From NCBI GenBank assembly GCA_948759685.1, contig CAQBGY010000126.1, positions 1-8,562 on the forward strand: DNA of 8,562 nucleotides, given 5' to 3'. Shown here piece by piece: positions 1-6,081 of this stretch (positions within the stretch are counted from its first letter, which is position 1; every line of letters starts with the position of its first letter). The translations under genes and the position numbers were made by a program. Below the pieces are notes generated by a model. That model saw only the letters and a program-made list of their open reading frames with translations. It had not been told where the DNA came from and made no database searches. This DNA is from an uncultured Eubacterium sp. Its GTDB lineage: Bacteria; Bacillota_A; Clostridia; Lachnospirales; Lachnospiraceae.

Positions 1-60
1 AATATCGCTGGAATAATCGAAGAAAATCAGCAGATTAACGCAATAGAAATTGAGATTTAA
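1..60 (+). CDS. Possible 3' end of an upstream gene (partial)
   Basis: Frame 1 is open from the first base to a TAA at 58-60 and encodes 19 residues (NIAGIIEENQQINAIEIEI). The tail is charged and helix-prone, with alternating I/E/N, and could end a coiled-coil C-terminus. Nineteen open codons can occur by chance, so this is weak evidence. The DNA is clearly AT-richer than the integrase gene, which would fit flanking chromosome rather than element backbone. No function can be assigned from so short a tail. Confidence 0.35.
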   Translation, partial: NIAGIIEENQQINAIEIEI

Positions 61-100
61 GCAGTTAGGAGAAAATCACGGAAGTTGGGCAGAGGTCTGA

Positions 101-138
101 AAACCGTTTCAAAGCGGATTGGAGAAAGAGAACGGTTT
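101..138. repeat. 8-bp inverted repeat upstream of the integrase
   Basis: AAACCGTT (101-108) and AACGGTTT (131-138) are perfect reverse complements separated by 22 bases. No T-tract follows, so it is not a standard terminator. Its position between the possible upstream gene end and the attachment core would suit a protein-binding site, for example an integrase or excision-factor arm site, but this is inference. I see no gene in the rest of 61-262. Confidence 0.4.
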
Positions 139-200
139 CCTATTCGTTACCCGTCAAAAGTGCAGATTTAACACTATCCGTCCCGTTTGCTGCGTTCTGC

Positions 201-210
201 GTAGGTTTGC
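201..210 (+). other. Candidate attachment-site core (GTANNTTTGC)
   Basis: GTAGGTTTGC matches all eight fixed bases of GTANNTTTGC, the core reported for CTnDOT-family integration sites. It lies 52 bases before the integrase ATG, where an element end (attL) is expected. The integrase itself has IntDOT-like features, including Ser at the Arg I position. The same bases also contain a Bacteroides -7 box (TAGGTTTG, 202-209), so a promoter is a competing explanation. Confidence 0.5.
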
Positions 211-236
211 TTGTCAAGGTTTAACTTGTTGATTTA

Positions 237-244
237 TAGTTTTG
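237..244 (+). promoter_or_regulatory. Candidate -7 box for the integrase gene
   Basis: TAGTTTTG fits the Bacteroides TAnnTTTG -7 consensus and lies 18 bases before the integrase ATG at 263, which would give a very short leader. No good TTTG -33 box is present at the usual spacing, so the call is tentative. If this is the promoter, transcription starts inside the 242-262 stretch, which argues against the alternative upstream TTG start at 242. Confidence 0.4.
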
Positions 245-262
245 TACCAAAAAAAGGCGAGT

Positions 263-1492
263 ATGACAAGGAGCACATTTCACGTGCTGTTCTATGCGAA
301 CGGCAGCAAGGAGAAGAACGGAATTGTCCCCATCATGGGACGGGTTACAATCAACGGGACGGTGGCGCAGTTCAGTTGCAAGCGGAGCATCGCAAAGGAG
401 CTTTGGGACGCAAAGGGCAACCGTGCCAAAGGCAAAAGCGTGGAGGCAAGGGAAACGAACCTTGCGCTCGACAACATCAAGGCGCAAATCATCAAGCACT
501 ACCAGCGCATATCCGACCGTGAGGCGTATGTCACGGCGGAAATGGTGCGCAACGCCTATCAGGGCATCGGCTGCGAGTATGAAACGATACTCGGCGCATT
601 TGACAAGGAGAACGCCAAGTTCCTGAAACGTGTCGGCAAAGACCGCTGCATGGGGTCTTACCGAGTGATGGTACGTTCAAGGAACTATGTGGCGGCATTC
701 ATCAAGTCGTTTTATAAGCGCAACGACATGTCCATGCTGGAACTTACTCCCGACTTCATCAAGGAGTTCTCCGTATTCCTCACTACGGAGCAAGGGTTGA
801 AAAACGCTTCCGTGTGGCTGGCTTGCATGTGGGTCAAGACGGTCGTTTCACGGGCGCATTACAACGGTCTGATACCGAGAAACCCGTTTGCGCAATTCCG
901 CATCACGCCCAACGTGAAGGAACGGGAGTATCTTACGGAGGGGGAAATCCGGCAACTTATCGAGCATGAGTTTTCCGATGCCACGCTTGCTTTCACCCGA
1001 GACCTGTTTGTCTTTGCCTGCTTCACCGCACTCAGCTTCGCAGACATCAGGGAACTGACCACGGACGAGATTATGGATGTGAACGGTGAGAAGTGGATTA
1101 TCTCCAAGCGGCACAAGACGGGCGTACCGTTCCAAGTGAAGCTGCTGGACATTCCGTTGCAGATAATTGGGAAGTACAGACCGTTTCAAAAGGACAATTC
1201 AGTTTTCGGCGAAATCAACTATTGGAATGTTTGCAAGAAGCTGAAAAAAGTCATCAGCGAGTGTGGCATAAACAAGCAAATCAGCTTTCATTGCACCCGG
1301 CACACGTTTGGCACATTAGCCCTCAGCAAAGGCATGCCGATTGAGAGCGTGAGCCGTGTTTTAGGTCACACAAACATCAAGACCACACAGATTTACGCAA
1401 AAATAACCACGCAGAAGCTGGGTGACGATTTGACGGCATTCGGTAACCAACTGAACCAGACTTTCGGTAACATCAAAGTGGCAGGGACATGA
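263..1492 (+). CDS. int: Tyrosine recombinase / integrase (IntDOT-like)
   Basis: This 409-residue site-specific recombinase should integrate and excise the element. Residues 1-85 look like the arm-DNA-binding domain of Bacteroidetes integrases, about 105-200 the SAM-like core-binding domain, and 220-400 the catalytic domain. Visible catalytic residues are Lys285 (RHKTG), His343 and Arg346 (HCTRH), His369 (LGHTN) and the nucleophile Tyr378 (TTQIYAK). The first catalytic Arg is replaced by Ser258 in FTALSFADI. IntDOT of CTnDOT is known to have Ser at this position too, and its length (411 aa) is nearly the same. I chose the ATG at 263; a TTG at 242 would add seven residues but overlaps the candidate -7 box. 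The stop overlaps the next gene by four bases (ATGA). The fold is near certain; the target site is inferred from the nearby GTANNTTTGC. Confidence 0.95.
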   Translation: MTRSTFHVLFYANGSKEKNGIVPIMGRVTINGTVAQFSCKRSIAKELWDAKGNRAKGKSVEARETNLALDNIKAQIIKHYQRISDREAYVTAEMVRNAYQGIGCEYETILGAFDKENAKFLKRVGKDRCMGSYRVMVRSRNYVAAFIKSFYKRNDMSMLELTPDFIKEFSVFLTTEQGLKNASVWLACMWVKTVVSRAHYNGLIPRNPFAQFRITPNVKEREYLTEGEIRQLIEHEFSDATLAFTRDLFVFACFTALSFADIRELTTDEIMDVNGEKWIISKRHKTGVPFQVKLLDIPLQIIGKYRPFQKDNSVFGEINYWNVCKKLKKVISECGINKQISFHCTRHTFGTLALSKGMPIESVSRVLGHTNIKTTQIYAKITTQKLGDDLTAFGNQLNQTFGNIKVAGT

Positions 1493-1860
1493 AACGGACA
1501 ACAATCACGATGGACGGGTGCGGCAGGGTTGCCGTGCCGTCCGATGCCGCCAGCGTGTGGATGAGCGAAATGGAGTTGGTTAGGCTGTTCGATGTTATCG
1601 CCCCGACACTCCGTGCCGCCGTCCGATCCGTGTACAAAAGCGGTGTGTTGAAGCCTTGCGAGGTGGAAAGGCGTATCAGGCTGCCCAACGGCTATTATGC
1701 GGAAGTCTATGCCCTACCAATGGTCGTGGCACTTGCTTTCCGTATCAATACGCCCAATGCTGCAAGGGTGCGCAATGCCCTATTGGAAAGGCTGTGCTTG
1801 CGAAAAGACAGACAAATGCTTTGGCTTTCGTTAGGCAACAGCATATCGTGTAAGTGTTAG
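1489..1860 (+). CDS. Small conserved element protein, possibly HTH DNA-binding
   Basis: This 123-residue protein starts inside the integrase stop codon (ATGA), so it is probably translationally coupled to the integrase. Residues 25-60 (SEMELVRLFDVIAPTLRAAV and on) look like a helix-turn-helix: a short helix, a turn, then a second helix. Residues 68-100 (NGYYAEVYALPMVVALAFRI) resemble a conserved segment of small Bacteroides mobile-element proteins and of the RhuM-like group. Family knowledge is thin here and I do not assign a function. Coupling to int suggests a role in recombination or its control, such as a directionality factor or repressor. It has no signal peptide or membrane segment. 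Its terminator follows at 1909. Confidence 0.75.
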   Translation: MKRTTITMDGCGRVAVPSDAASVWMSEMELVRLFDVIAPTLRAAVRSVYKSGVLKPCEVERRIRLPNGYYAEVYALPMVVALAFRINTPNAARVRNALLERLCLRKDRQMLWLSLGNSISCKC

Positions 1861-1908
1861 CGGGTGCGGTTGCGTGTCAATACGCCCGTGCATTCACACA
1901 ATCCCTTT

Positions 1909-1952
1909 GCCCGAAGAAGTACCGTTTTCCACTCCTTCGGGCTTTTTCTTTT
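1909..1952 (+). terminator. Rho-independent terminator of the int operon
   Basis: GCCCGAAG (1909-1916) pairs perfectly with CTTCGGGC (1935-1942). Past an A-C mismatch the stem continues for three pairs (AGT/ACT), leaving a 10-base loop (1921-1930). The T-rich run TTTTTCTTTT (1943-1952) follows at once. It lies 48 bases after the stop of the small gene. From 1953 to the start of the next gene I see no convincing coding sequence. Confidence 0.88.
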
Positions 1953-2059
1953 CGCCTTTTGATGGCCGACATTATCCGTTCCTCCGCATTTTCTTATCCG
2001 TCGGTTTCTTTTGCGCCGTTCTGCATCGTTTTACGTATCAAGGCTTTAATCGTCCTGCC

Positions 2060-2069
2060 GTAGCTTTGC
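2060..2069 (+). promoter_or_regulatory. Candidate -7 box upstream of the helicase gene; also GTANNTTTGC
   Basis: TAGCTTTG (2061-2068) fits the Bacteroides TAnnTTTG box and is 60 bases before the helicase ATG. A -33 box at the right spacing is not obvious. The leader holds a small hairpin, GCCGAC (2089-2094) with GTTGGC (2100-2105) including one G-U pair. The ten bases 2060-2069 (GTAGCTTTGC) also match the CTnDOT attachment core in full, though a promoter is the simpler reading because a terminator precedes it and a gene follows. Confidence 0.5.
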
Positions 2070-2128
2070 AACCATGTTCAACCCGCTTGCCGACAATACG
2101 TTGGCGGCACTAAAACATTATTGAAAAC

Positions 2129-3322
2129 ATGGAGAAAAAAGAAGAATTCATCCGAGTAGGCACCACGCTCTACAAGATTGTGGACCAACCCCGAATTGAC
2201 GGCGGATATGTGAGGAAACGCATCGCATGGAACTCCGAGACCCTGCGGCAGGACTACGGCAAGGACTACATGGCGAGCGTCCCCAAGTATGACGGCTTCT
2301 GCACCGTACCCGACCATGTGGGCTACCAGCCCATAGTCGGCAAGTTCCTCAACCTTTACGAGCCGATAAGCCATGTTCCCAAACAAGGGGATTTCCCCTG
2401 CATCCGTTCGTTGGTGGAACACATCTTCGGCGAACAGTACGAGTTGGGCATGGACTATCTGCAACTGCTGTATCTGTACCCCGTTCAGAAGCTGCCCATC
2501 CTTCTGCTTGTGTCCGAAGAAAGGAATACGGGCAAAAGCACGTTTTTGAATTTCTTAAAGGCTATCTTCCAAAACAACGTGACCTTCAACACCAACGAGG
2601 ACTTCCGCAGCCAGTTCAATTCCGATTGGGCTGGCAAGCTGCTCATCATGGTGGACGAGGTGCTGCTCAACCGCCGTGAGGACAGCGAAAGGTTGAAGAA
2701 CCTAAGCACCACGCTTTCCTACAAGGTGGAGGCGAAAGGCAAAGACCGTGACGAGATAGGCTTCTTCGCCAAGTTCGTGCTTTGCTCCAACAACGAGCAC
2801 CTGCCCGTCATCATTGACGCAGGGGAGACACGCTATTGGGTGCGGAAGATTGTGCCGTTACGGAGTGACGATACCGACTTCCTGCAAAAGCTGAAAGCGG
2901 AAATCCCCGCTTTCTTGCACTTCCTATGCAACCGTACACTCTCTACCGAAAAGGAAAGTCGTATGTGGTTCAACCCGAAGCGGCTGGAAACGGATGCCCT
3001 GCGGAAGATTATCCGAAGCAACCGTAACCGTTTGGAGATAGAAATGGCGGAACTGTTGCTTGACATCATGGCAAGCGTGGGTGTCGGGTCTGTTTCTTTT
3101 TGCCTCAATGATATTGTTCCGTTGCTTGTCTGCTCGCAAGTCAAGGTGGAGAAGTCGCAGGTTCGGAAAGTGGTGCAGGAATGCTGGAAACTGGCTCCTG
3201 CATCCAACTCGCTTTCCTACACCACCTACCAGTACGACTACAACCGCGAATGCCGCTACTCACCCGTCAGAAGGATTGGACGCTACTACACAGTGAGCAA
3301 GGAACAGTTGGAAACACTCTGA
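2129..3322 (+). CDS. SF3-type helicase / primase-helicase family replication protein
   Basis: This 397-residue ATPase probably unwinds or initiates replication of the excised circular element. The core carries Walker A at 129-138 (SEERNTGKST, Lys136), Walker B at 171-177 (LLIMVDE, Asp176-Glu177) and the superfamily 3 motif C / sensor at 216-222 (FVLCSNN, ending in the Asn). A basic patch with Arg235 and Arg239 (ETRYWVRK) may supply the arginine finger. Such proteins are annotated as primase-helicase or DUF5906-like in Bacteroidales elements and phages. The N-terminal 115 residues have no primase motif I can recognise, so it may be helicase only. The C-terminal ~100 residues look like a winged-helix DNA-binding region (inference). 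It lies just upstream of a dense TGATGA/TCATCA repeat region that could hold its binding sites. Start at 2129 follows an A-rich leader. Confidence 0.88.
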   Translation: MEKKEEFIRVGTTLYKIVDQPRIDGGYVRKRIAWNSETLRQDYGKDYMASVPKYDGFCTVPDHVGYQPIVGKFLNLYEPISHVPKQGDFPCIRSLVEHIFGEQYELGMDYLQLLYLYPVQKLPILLLVSEERNTGKSTFLNFLKAIFQNNVTFNTNEDFRSQFNSDWAGKLLIMVDEVLLNRREDSERLKNLSTTLSYKVEAKGKDRDEIGFFAKFVLCSNNEHLPVIIDAGETRYWVRKIVPLRSDDTDFLQKLKAEIPAFLHFLCNRTLSTEKESRMWFNPKRLETDALRKIIRSNRNRLEIEMAELLLDIMASVGVGSVSFCLNDIVPLLVCSQVKVEKSQVRKVVQECWKLAPASNSLSYTTYQYDYNRECRYSPVRRIGRYYTVSKEQLETL

Positions 3323-3327
3323 TATTT

Positions 3328-3557
3328 TGATGAAACGATGAAAGTATATATAAACATAAAGAATAACAGCGGTTTACATCCTCATCAAGCACTCAACAAA
3401 AGAAAATGGCTGATGAAAAGAGAAAGCAGATGCACCCCCGTACATCACTTTTCTTTTGGCGAGCCGTTTGATGAGACGCTGATGAAAGGTTATTTTATTT
3501 GCTATCAACATATTAGACTACATAATCATCAATTCATCGGATTTTCACCCCTCATCA
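3328..3557. repeat. Cluster of TGATGA / TCATCA words, candidate replication origin
   Basis: TGATGA occurs at 3328, 3411, 3469 and 3480; its complement TCATCA at 3382, 3526 and 3552. Near matches are CGATGAAA at 3336 (in tandem with TGATGAAA at 3328) and TCATCG at 3534. CTCATCAAG is repeated exactly at 3381-3389 and 3551-3559. By base composition alone about 0.1 exact copies are expected in 230 bases, against seven seen. The region is AT-rich and immediately follows the helicase stop, as in plasmid origins with iterons. The role as oriV is inference. A 151-codon open frame through this region (3338-3793) does not look like a protein. Confidence 0.5.
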
Positions 3558-3601
3558 AGTCCGCTGTGGAAACGGCAGCACCATCCCTGCCTGTATGCCC
3601 G

Positions 3602-3629
3602 TGTGCCGACAGGCAATCATGCCGGCACA
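3602..3629. repeat. 7-bp inverted repeat in the helicase-relaxase gap
   Basis: TGTGCCG (3602-3608) and CGGCACA (3623-3629) are perfect reverse complements, with a 14-base loop that can form a small inner stem (GGCA/TGCC). It lies in the GC-rich half of the 3323-3904 gap. I see no gene or T-tract here, so it may belong to the structured transfer region described at 3735. Confidence 0.4.
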
Positions 3630-3734
3630 ATGGCACGGAATATCATGCAAGGCTGGCAAAAAGAAAAGGGGAACCAATGTCCGCCGACATCACCACCGAC
3701 ACCGCCGCAGGCTTTTGGGAAACAAAAAGCCATA

Positions 3735-3850
3735 GCTCATTAGGGCGTTTTCTTCACGCACCGCTGACGCTAATGCTAAAAACGCCCCAATGAGCCAGCG
3801 GGGTTGCACCCCTCTGGACACCCCGTTTGTTCCGTGCGGCAATGACCGCA
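3735..3850. other. Candidate origin of transfer (oriT) with stacked inverted repeats
   Basis: GCTCATTAGGGCGTTTT (3735-3751) and AAAACGCCCCAATGAGC (3779-3795) form a 17-bp inverted repeat with one mismatch and a 27-base loop. A second hairpin begins where the first ends: CCAG-C-GGGGT / ACCCC-T-CTGG (3795-3817), nine pairs with one C-T mismatch and a TGC loop. A third, TGCGG / CCGCA (3835-3850), follows. There is no T-tract after any stem. Relaxases of this family nick next to inverted repeats, and oriT is usually just upstream of the mob gene, which starts at 3905. The exact nick site cannot be read from the sequence. Confidence 0.55.
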
Positions 3851-3865
3851 GGCAGGCGGACACCG

Positions 3866-3879
3866 ACAAACAAGTTTGT
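3866..3879. promoter_or_regulatory. Palindrome just before the relaxase gene
   Basis: ACAAAC and GTTTGT (3866-3871, 3874-3879) form a perfect palindrome with a two-base spacer, 26 bases before the relaxase ATG. It is well placed to be an operator or a relaxase binding site that autoregulates mob expression. No clear TAnnTTTG promoter is present for this gene, which may instead be read from upstream. Confidence 0.35.
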
Positions 3880-3904
3880 ATAACCTCAAAAACAAGAAAC
3901 GAAC

Positions 3905-5275
3905 ATGGGATATATCAGCATCCAAATCAACAAGGCGAAAGGGTCGGCTGACACGGGCGCATCCGACCACATCGAACGCAAGACCACGCCCAAGAACGCA
4001 GACCTGACACGCACCCACCTCAACCGTGAGCTGGTGGAGTTCCCCGACGGCGTGTCAGACCGCACCGGAGCGATAAGCCACCGCATCCGCACGGCTGGCA
4101 TCAAGAGGAAGATAACGCCTGACCAAGTACGGGCAATCCGCATCGTGCTTTCGGGTACGCACGAGGATATGGCGAGAATGCAGGACGAGGGCAGGCTTGG
4201 CGAATGGTGCTATGACAACCTGCAATGGCTGCACCGCACGTTCGGCAGGGAGAACACCGTATCGGCGGTGCTGCACATGGACGAACACACGCCGCACATC
4301 CACGCAACGGTCGTACCGATAGTGACGGGCGAGCGCAGGAAAGCTAAGCGGAAGCAGACAGAGGGCAAACGCACCTACCGCAAGAAAGCCAACGCCGTGC
4401 GCCTGTGTGCCGATGACCTCTTGACCCGTGAAAGGCTTGTCGCCTACCATGACAGCTACGCCGCAGCAATGGCGAAATACGGCTTGCAGCGTGGCATCCG
4501 TGGTTCGGAGGCACGGCACACGACCACCGCCCAATACTACCGTGACCTGAAACGGCAGACGGGAGAACTTGAAGCCAACGTGCGGCAGTTACAGACCGAG
4601 CAGCGGCAGGCGGAATGGCAGCTTGACGAAGTACGGAAAGAAATCAAATCGGAGAAGCTGGAAGCCGCCAAGACAGAGGCGAAAGCGGCACTCGTGGCAA
4701 AGGTCGGTTCTCTTTTGGGAAGTGGCAAATTGAAAGAGCTTGAAGCCGACAACCGCACCCTGCAAGGCGAGGTTGCCGCTCGTGATGAGAGCATCGAGTT
4801 GCTGCAACAGCAAATGCAGCGGCAGCAGGAGGAACACAGCCGCCAGCTTATAGAACTGCAAGCCCAGCACCGCAGGGAGATGGCGGACAAGGAAGCGGAA
4901 CACCAAAAGGAAGTGTCATTCCTGAAATCCATTATCCGAAAAGCCAAAAAATGGTTTCCGCTGTTCCAAGAGTTGGTGTACATGGAGAAGTTCTGCCTCA
5001 AAGTCGGCTTCACCGAAAGACAGACCGCCACGCTCATCAGCGGCAAGCCGCTGTTTTACGAGGGCGAACTCTACTCGGAGGAACACAGACGGAGGTTTAC
5101 AACCGAAAGGGCTGGCTTCCAAGTGGTGAAAGACCCGACAGACAAATCGAAACTTGTACTTGCCATTAATGGACAACTGATTGGCGAGTGGTTCAAGGAG
5201 CAGTTCGACAGGCTGTTTTCATCCATTCGCAAGACGGTTACACCGCAGAGAAAAGACAAAGGCTTGGGATTGTAA
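3905..5275 (+). CDS. MobV/Pre-family relaxase (plasmid mobilization protein)
   Basis: This 456-residue DNA relaxase should nick oriT and lead the strand during conjugal mobilization, using transfer machinery supplied by another element. The catalytic half (1-210) has the family motif HMDEHTPHIHATVVP at 124-138, whose three His (124, 131, 133) bind metal, and an N-terminal motif around DHIERK and NADLTRTHLNREL (21-43). Residues 215-335 are a long Gln/Glu/Lys-rich coiled coil, common in MobV proteins and probably a dimer or partner surface. A compact C-terminal region (340-440) follows. I recognise the Mob_Pre family firmly; the length is normal. The ATG at 3905 gives MGYISIQINKAKG, a typical MobV opening. 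Candidate oriT structures lie within 170 bases upstream and a perfect hairpin directly downstream. Confidence 0.95.
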   Translation: MGYISIQINKAKGSADTGASDHIERKTTPKNADLTRTHLNRELVEFPDGVSDRTGAISHRIRTAGIKRKITPDQVRAIRIVLSGTHEDMARMQDEGRLGEWCYDNLQWLHRTFGRENTVSAVLHMDEHTPHIHATVVPIVTGERRKAKRKQTEGKRTYRKKANAVRLCADDLLTRERLVAYHDSYAAAMAKYGLQRGIRGSEARHTTTAQYYRDLKRQTGELEANVRQLQTEQRQAEWQLDEVRKEIKSEKLEAAKTEAKAALVAKVGSLLGSGKLKELEADNRTLQGEVAARDESIELLQQQMQRQQEEHSRQLIELQAQHRREMADKEAEHQKEVSFLKSIIRKAKKWFPLFQELVYMEKFCLKVGFTERQTATLISGKPLFYEGELYSEEHRRRFTTERAGFQVVKDPTDKSKLVLAINGQLIGEWFKEQFDRLFSSIRKTVTPQRKDKGLGL

Positions 5276-5281
5276 ACAAAG

Positions 5282-5345
5282 CCAACGGGAGGGTAGCAAG
5301 TTTGTGTTTTGGTCTGCCCAAAACCGCTTGCTACCCTCCCGTTGG
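5282..5345. repeat. Perfect 19-bp inverted repeat with nested inner stem
   Basis: CCAACGGGAGGGTAGCAAG (5282-5300) is the exact reverse complement of 5327-5345. The 26-base loop contains a second stem, GTTTTGG (5306-5312) with CCAAAAC (5318-5324), closing on TCTGC. The whole 64-base unit can fold into one long two-tier hairpin. It starts six bases after the relaxase stop and ends 12 bases before the end of the convergent regulator gene. There is no T-tract on either strand, so a bidirectional terminator is possible but atypical. Other options are a single-strand origin, a recombination or boundary structure, or an mRNA-stabilising hairpin. Confidence 0.9.
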
Positions 5346-5357
5346 TTGGTTGAAACG

Positions 5358-5921
5358 TCACTTTATTTGTGCTCTAATCCTGCTCAGACTCGCTTGCGTG
5401 ATACCTAAATAGGTGGCGATGCTTCCCAACGGCAATCGCTGTAACAAATCAGGTTCTTTCTCCAACAACTCCTTATAACGTTCAGAGGCGATGGCGGACA
5501 ACATGGAAATCAGCCGTTCTTCAGTGGCAAGCAGCTCCATCTCCGCATAGCGCCGCCCCCAATTGGCAATGTGCAAGTCTTCCGAAAACAGCACTTTCAG
5601 CTTTTTCCTTTCCAATACATACAAAACTGAATCTTCCATCAGTTCCATCATTTCATAACCCGGCTCATCATTGACATAGCCTTTCATAGAAACAAGGGTT
5701 GCCCCTTCCTTGCCGACCCAAAAAGTGATTTCCTTCCCGTCCACCGAAGTATAGGCACGGACAATGCCTTGCTTGATGAAAAAGATGTTTTTCTCCACCT
5801 TGCCGCTTTCCAACACACGGAAGCCTTTGGGATAGGAAACTTCCGTCAGGCATTGCCGCAACCTGTCCAAAGATGCGTCCGGCATGGCATATCTTTGGTT
5901 GATGATTTCCTTTATATCCAT
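5358..5921 (-). CDS. Crp/Fnr-family transcription regulator
   Basis: This 187-residue regulator has a cyclic-nucleotide-binding-type beta barrel at about 15-110 and a short helix-turn-helix at 162-185 (LPLGSIATYLGITQASLSRI). The protein ends just after the recognition helix, as many Bacteroidetes Crp-like regulators do. Residues that bind cAMP in E. coli CRP are not evident, and with only one Cys (24) an Fnr-type iron-sulfur cluster is unlikely, so its signal is unknown. It is transcribed away from the SMR/MFS operon across a 160-base spacer with promoters in both directions. By position it probably controls that operon and itself (inference). The ATG at 5921 fits a -7 box at 5945-5952. It converges with the relaxase gene, a hairpin lying between them. 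Confidence 0.9.
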   Translation of the reverse strand: MDIKEIINQRYAMPDASLDRLRQCLTEVSYPKGFRVLESGKVEKNIFFIKQGIVRAYTSVDGKEITFWVGKEGATLVSMKGYVNDEPGYEMMELMEDSVLYVLERKKLKVLFSEDLHIANWGRRYAEMELLATEERLISMLSAIASERYKELLEKEPDLLQRLPLGSIATYLGITQASLSRIRAQIK

Positions 5922-5944
5922 AATCCATTGCCGTTTTCGGTATG

Positions 5945-5952
5945 CAAAATTA
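5945..5952 (-). promoter_or_regulatory. -7 box of the Crp/Fnr gene
   Basis: On the minus strand the bases read TAATTTTG, an exact TAnnTTTG match, 23 bases upstream of the regulator ATG. A -33 box is weak. Nothing else in the spacer fits this consensus better for the minus strand. Confidence 0.6.
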
Positions 5953-5984
5953 TAAAATAGACACGGAAACGAGAATAAACAGCT

Positions 5985-6028
5985 ATTTTTTTGTCAAATG
6001 AAAAATCTGTTTTTACCAAATGCAAAAA
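5985..6028. promoter_or_regulatory. Operator-like repeats in the divergent spacer
   Basis: Two A/T palindromic units lie in a row: ATTTTT-N10-AAAAAT (5985-6006) and TTTTT-N9-AAAAA (6010-6028). Each contains CAAATG followed by an A-run, at 5995 and 6017, which is 22 bases or about two helical turns apart. Regulators of the Crp/Fnr family bind as dimers to two-fold symmetric sites, so this is a plausible target of the adjacent regulator. A-tract bending alone could also explain the pattern. Confidence 0.4.
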
Positions 6029-6048
6029 GCGGTTAGGAATTACTTGTT

Positions 6049-6056
6049 TACTTTTG
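6049..6056 (+). promoter_or_regulatory. -7 box of the SMR-MFS operon
   Basis: TACTTTTG is an exact TAnnTTTG match 25 bases before the SMR ATG at 6082. No clear TTTG is seen at the -33 distance; a weak -33 would be consistent with a promoter that needs an activator. The operator-like repeats end about 20 bases upstream. Confidence 0.65.
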
Positions 6057-6081
6057 TACCCGAATTTAATATTTCATAGGT

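Noticed and set aside
2038..2049. TCAAGGCTTTAA, similar to TCAAGGTTTAA at 214-224, as paired integrase arm sites
   Set aside because: The position relative to the adjacent GTANNTTTGC core differs (upstream here, downstream at the left), and the match is short.
1854..2113. Open frames in the gap after the small gene
   Set aside because: They run through the strong terminator at 1909-1952 and the candidate promoter at 2060. No recognisable protein features.
3338..3793. 151-codon open frame on the plus strand between helicase and relaxase
   Set aside because: Composition is odd (many His, Ser, Cys, Pro), no domain is recognisable, and it runs through the repeat cluster and into the large inverted repeat. 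Its frame is better explained by chance.
4537..5046. 169-codon minus-strand frame opposite the relaxase
   Set aside because: It is Ser/Cys-rich and mirrors the coiled-coil coding region of mob; a reading-frame shadow.
5282..5345. Standard rho-independent terminator
   Set aside because: The stem is ideal but neither side is followed by a T-run, so I list it as an unexplained inverted repeat instead.
5922..6081. Guanidine riboswitch upstream of the SMR gene
   Set aside because: The leader after the -7 box is only about 25 bases and the spacer is A/T-rich. No riboswitch-like conserved fold is visible.
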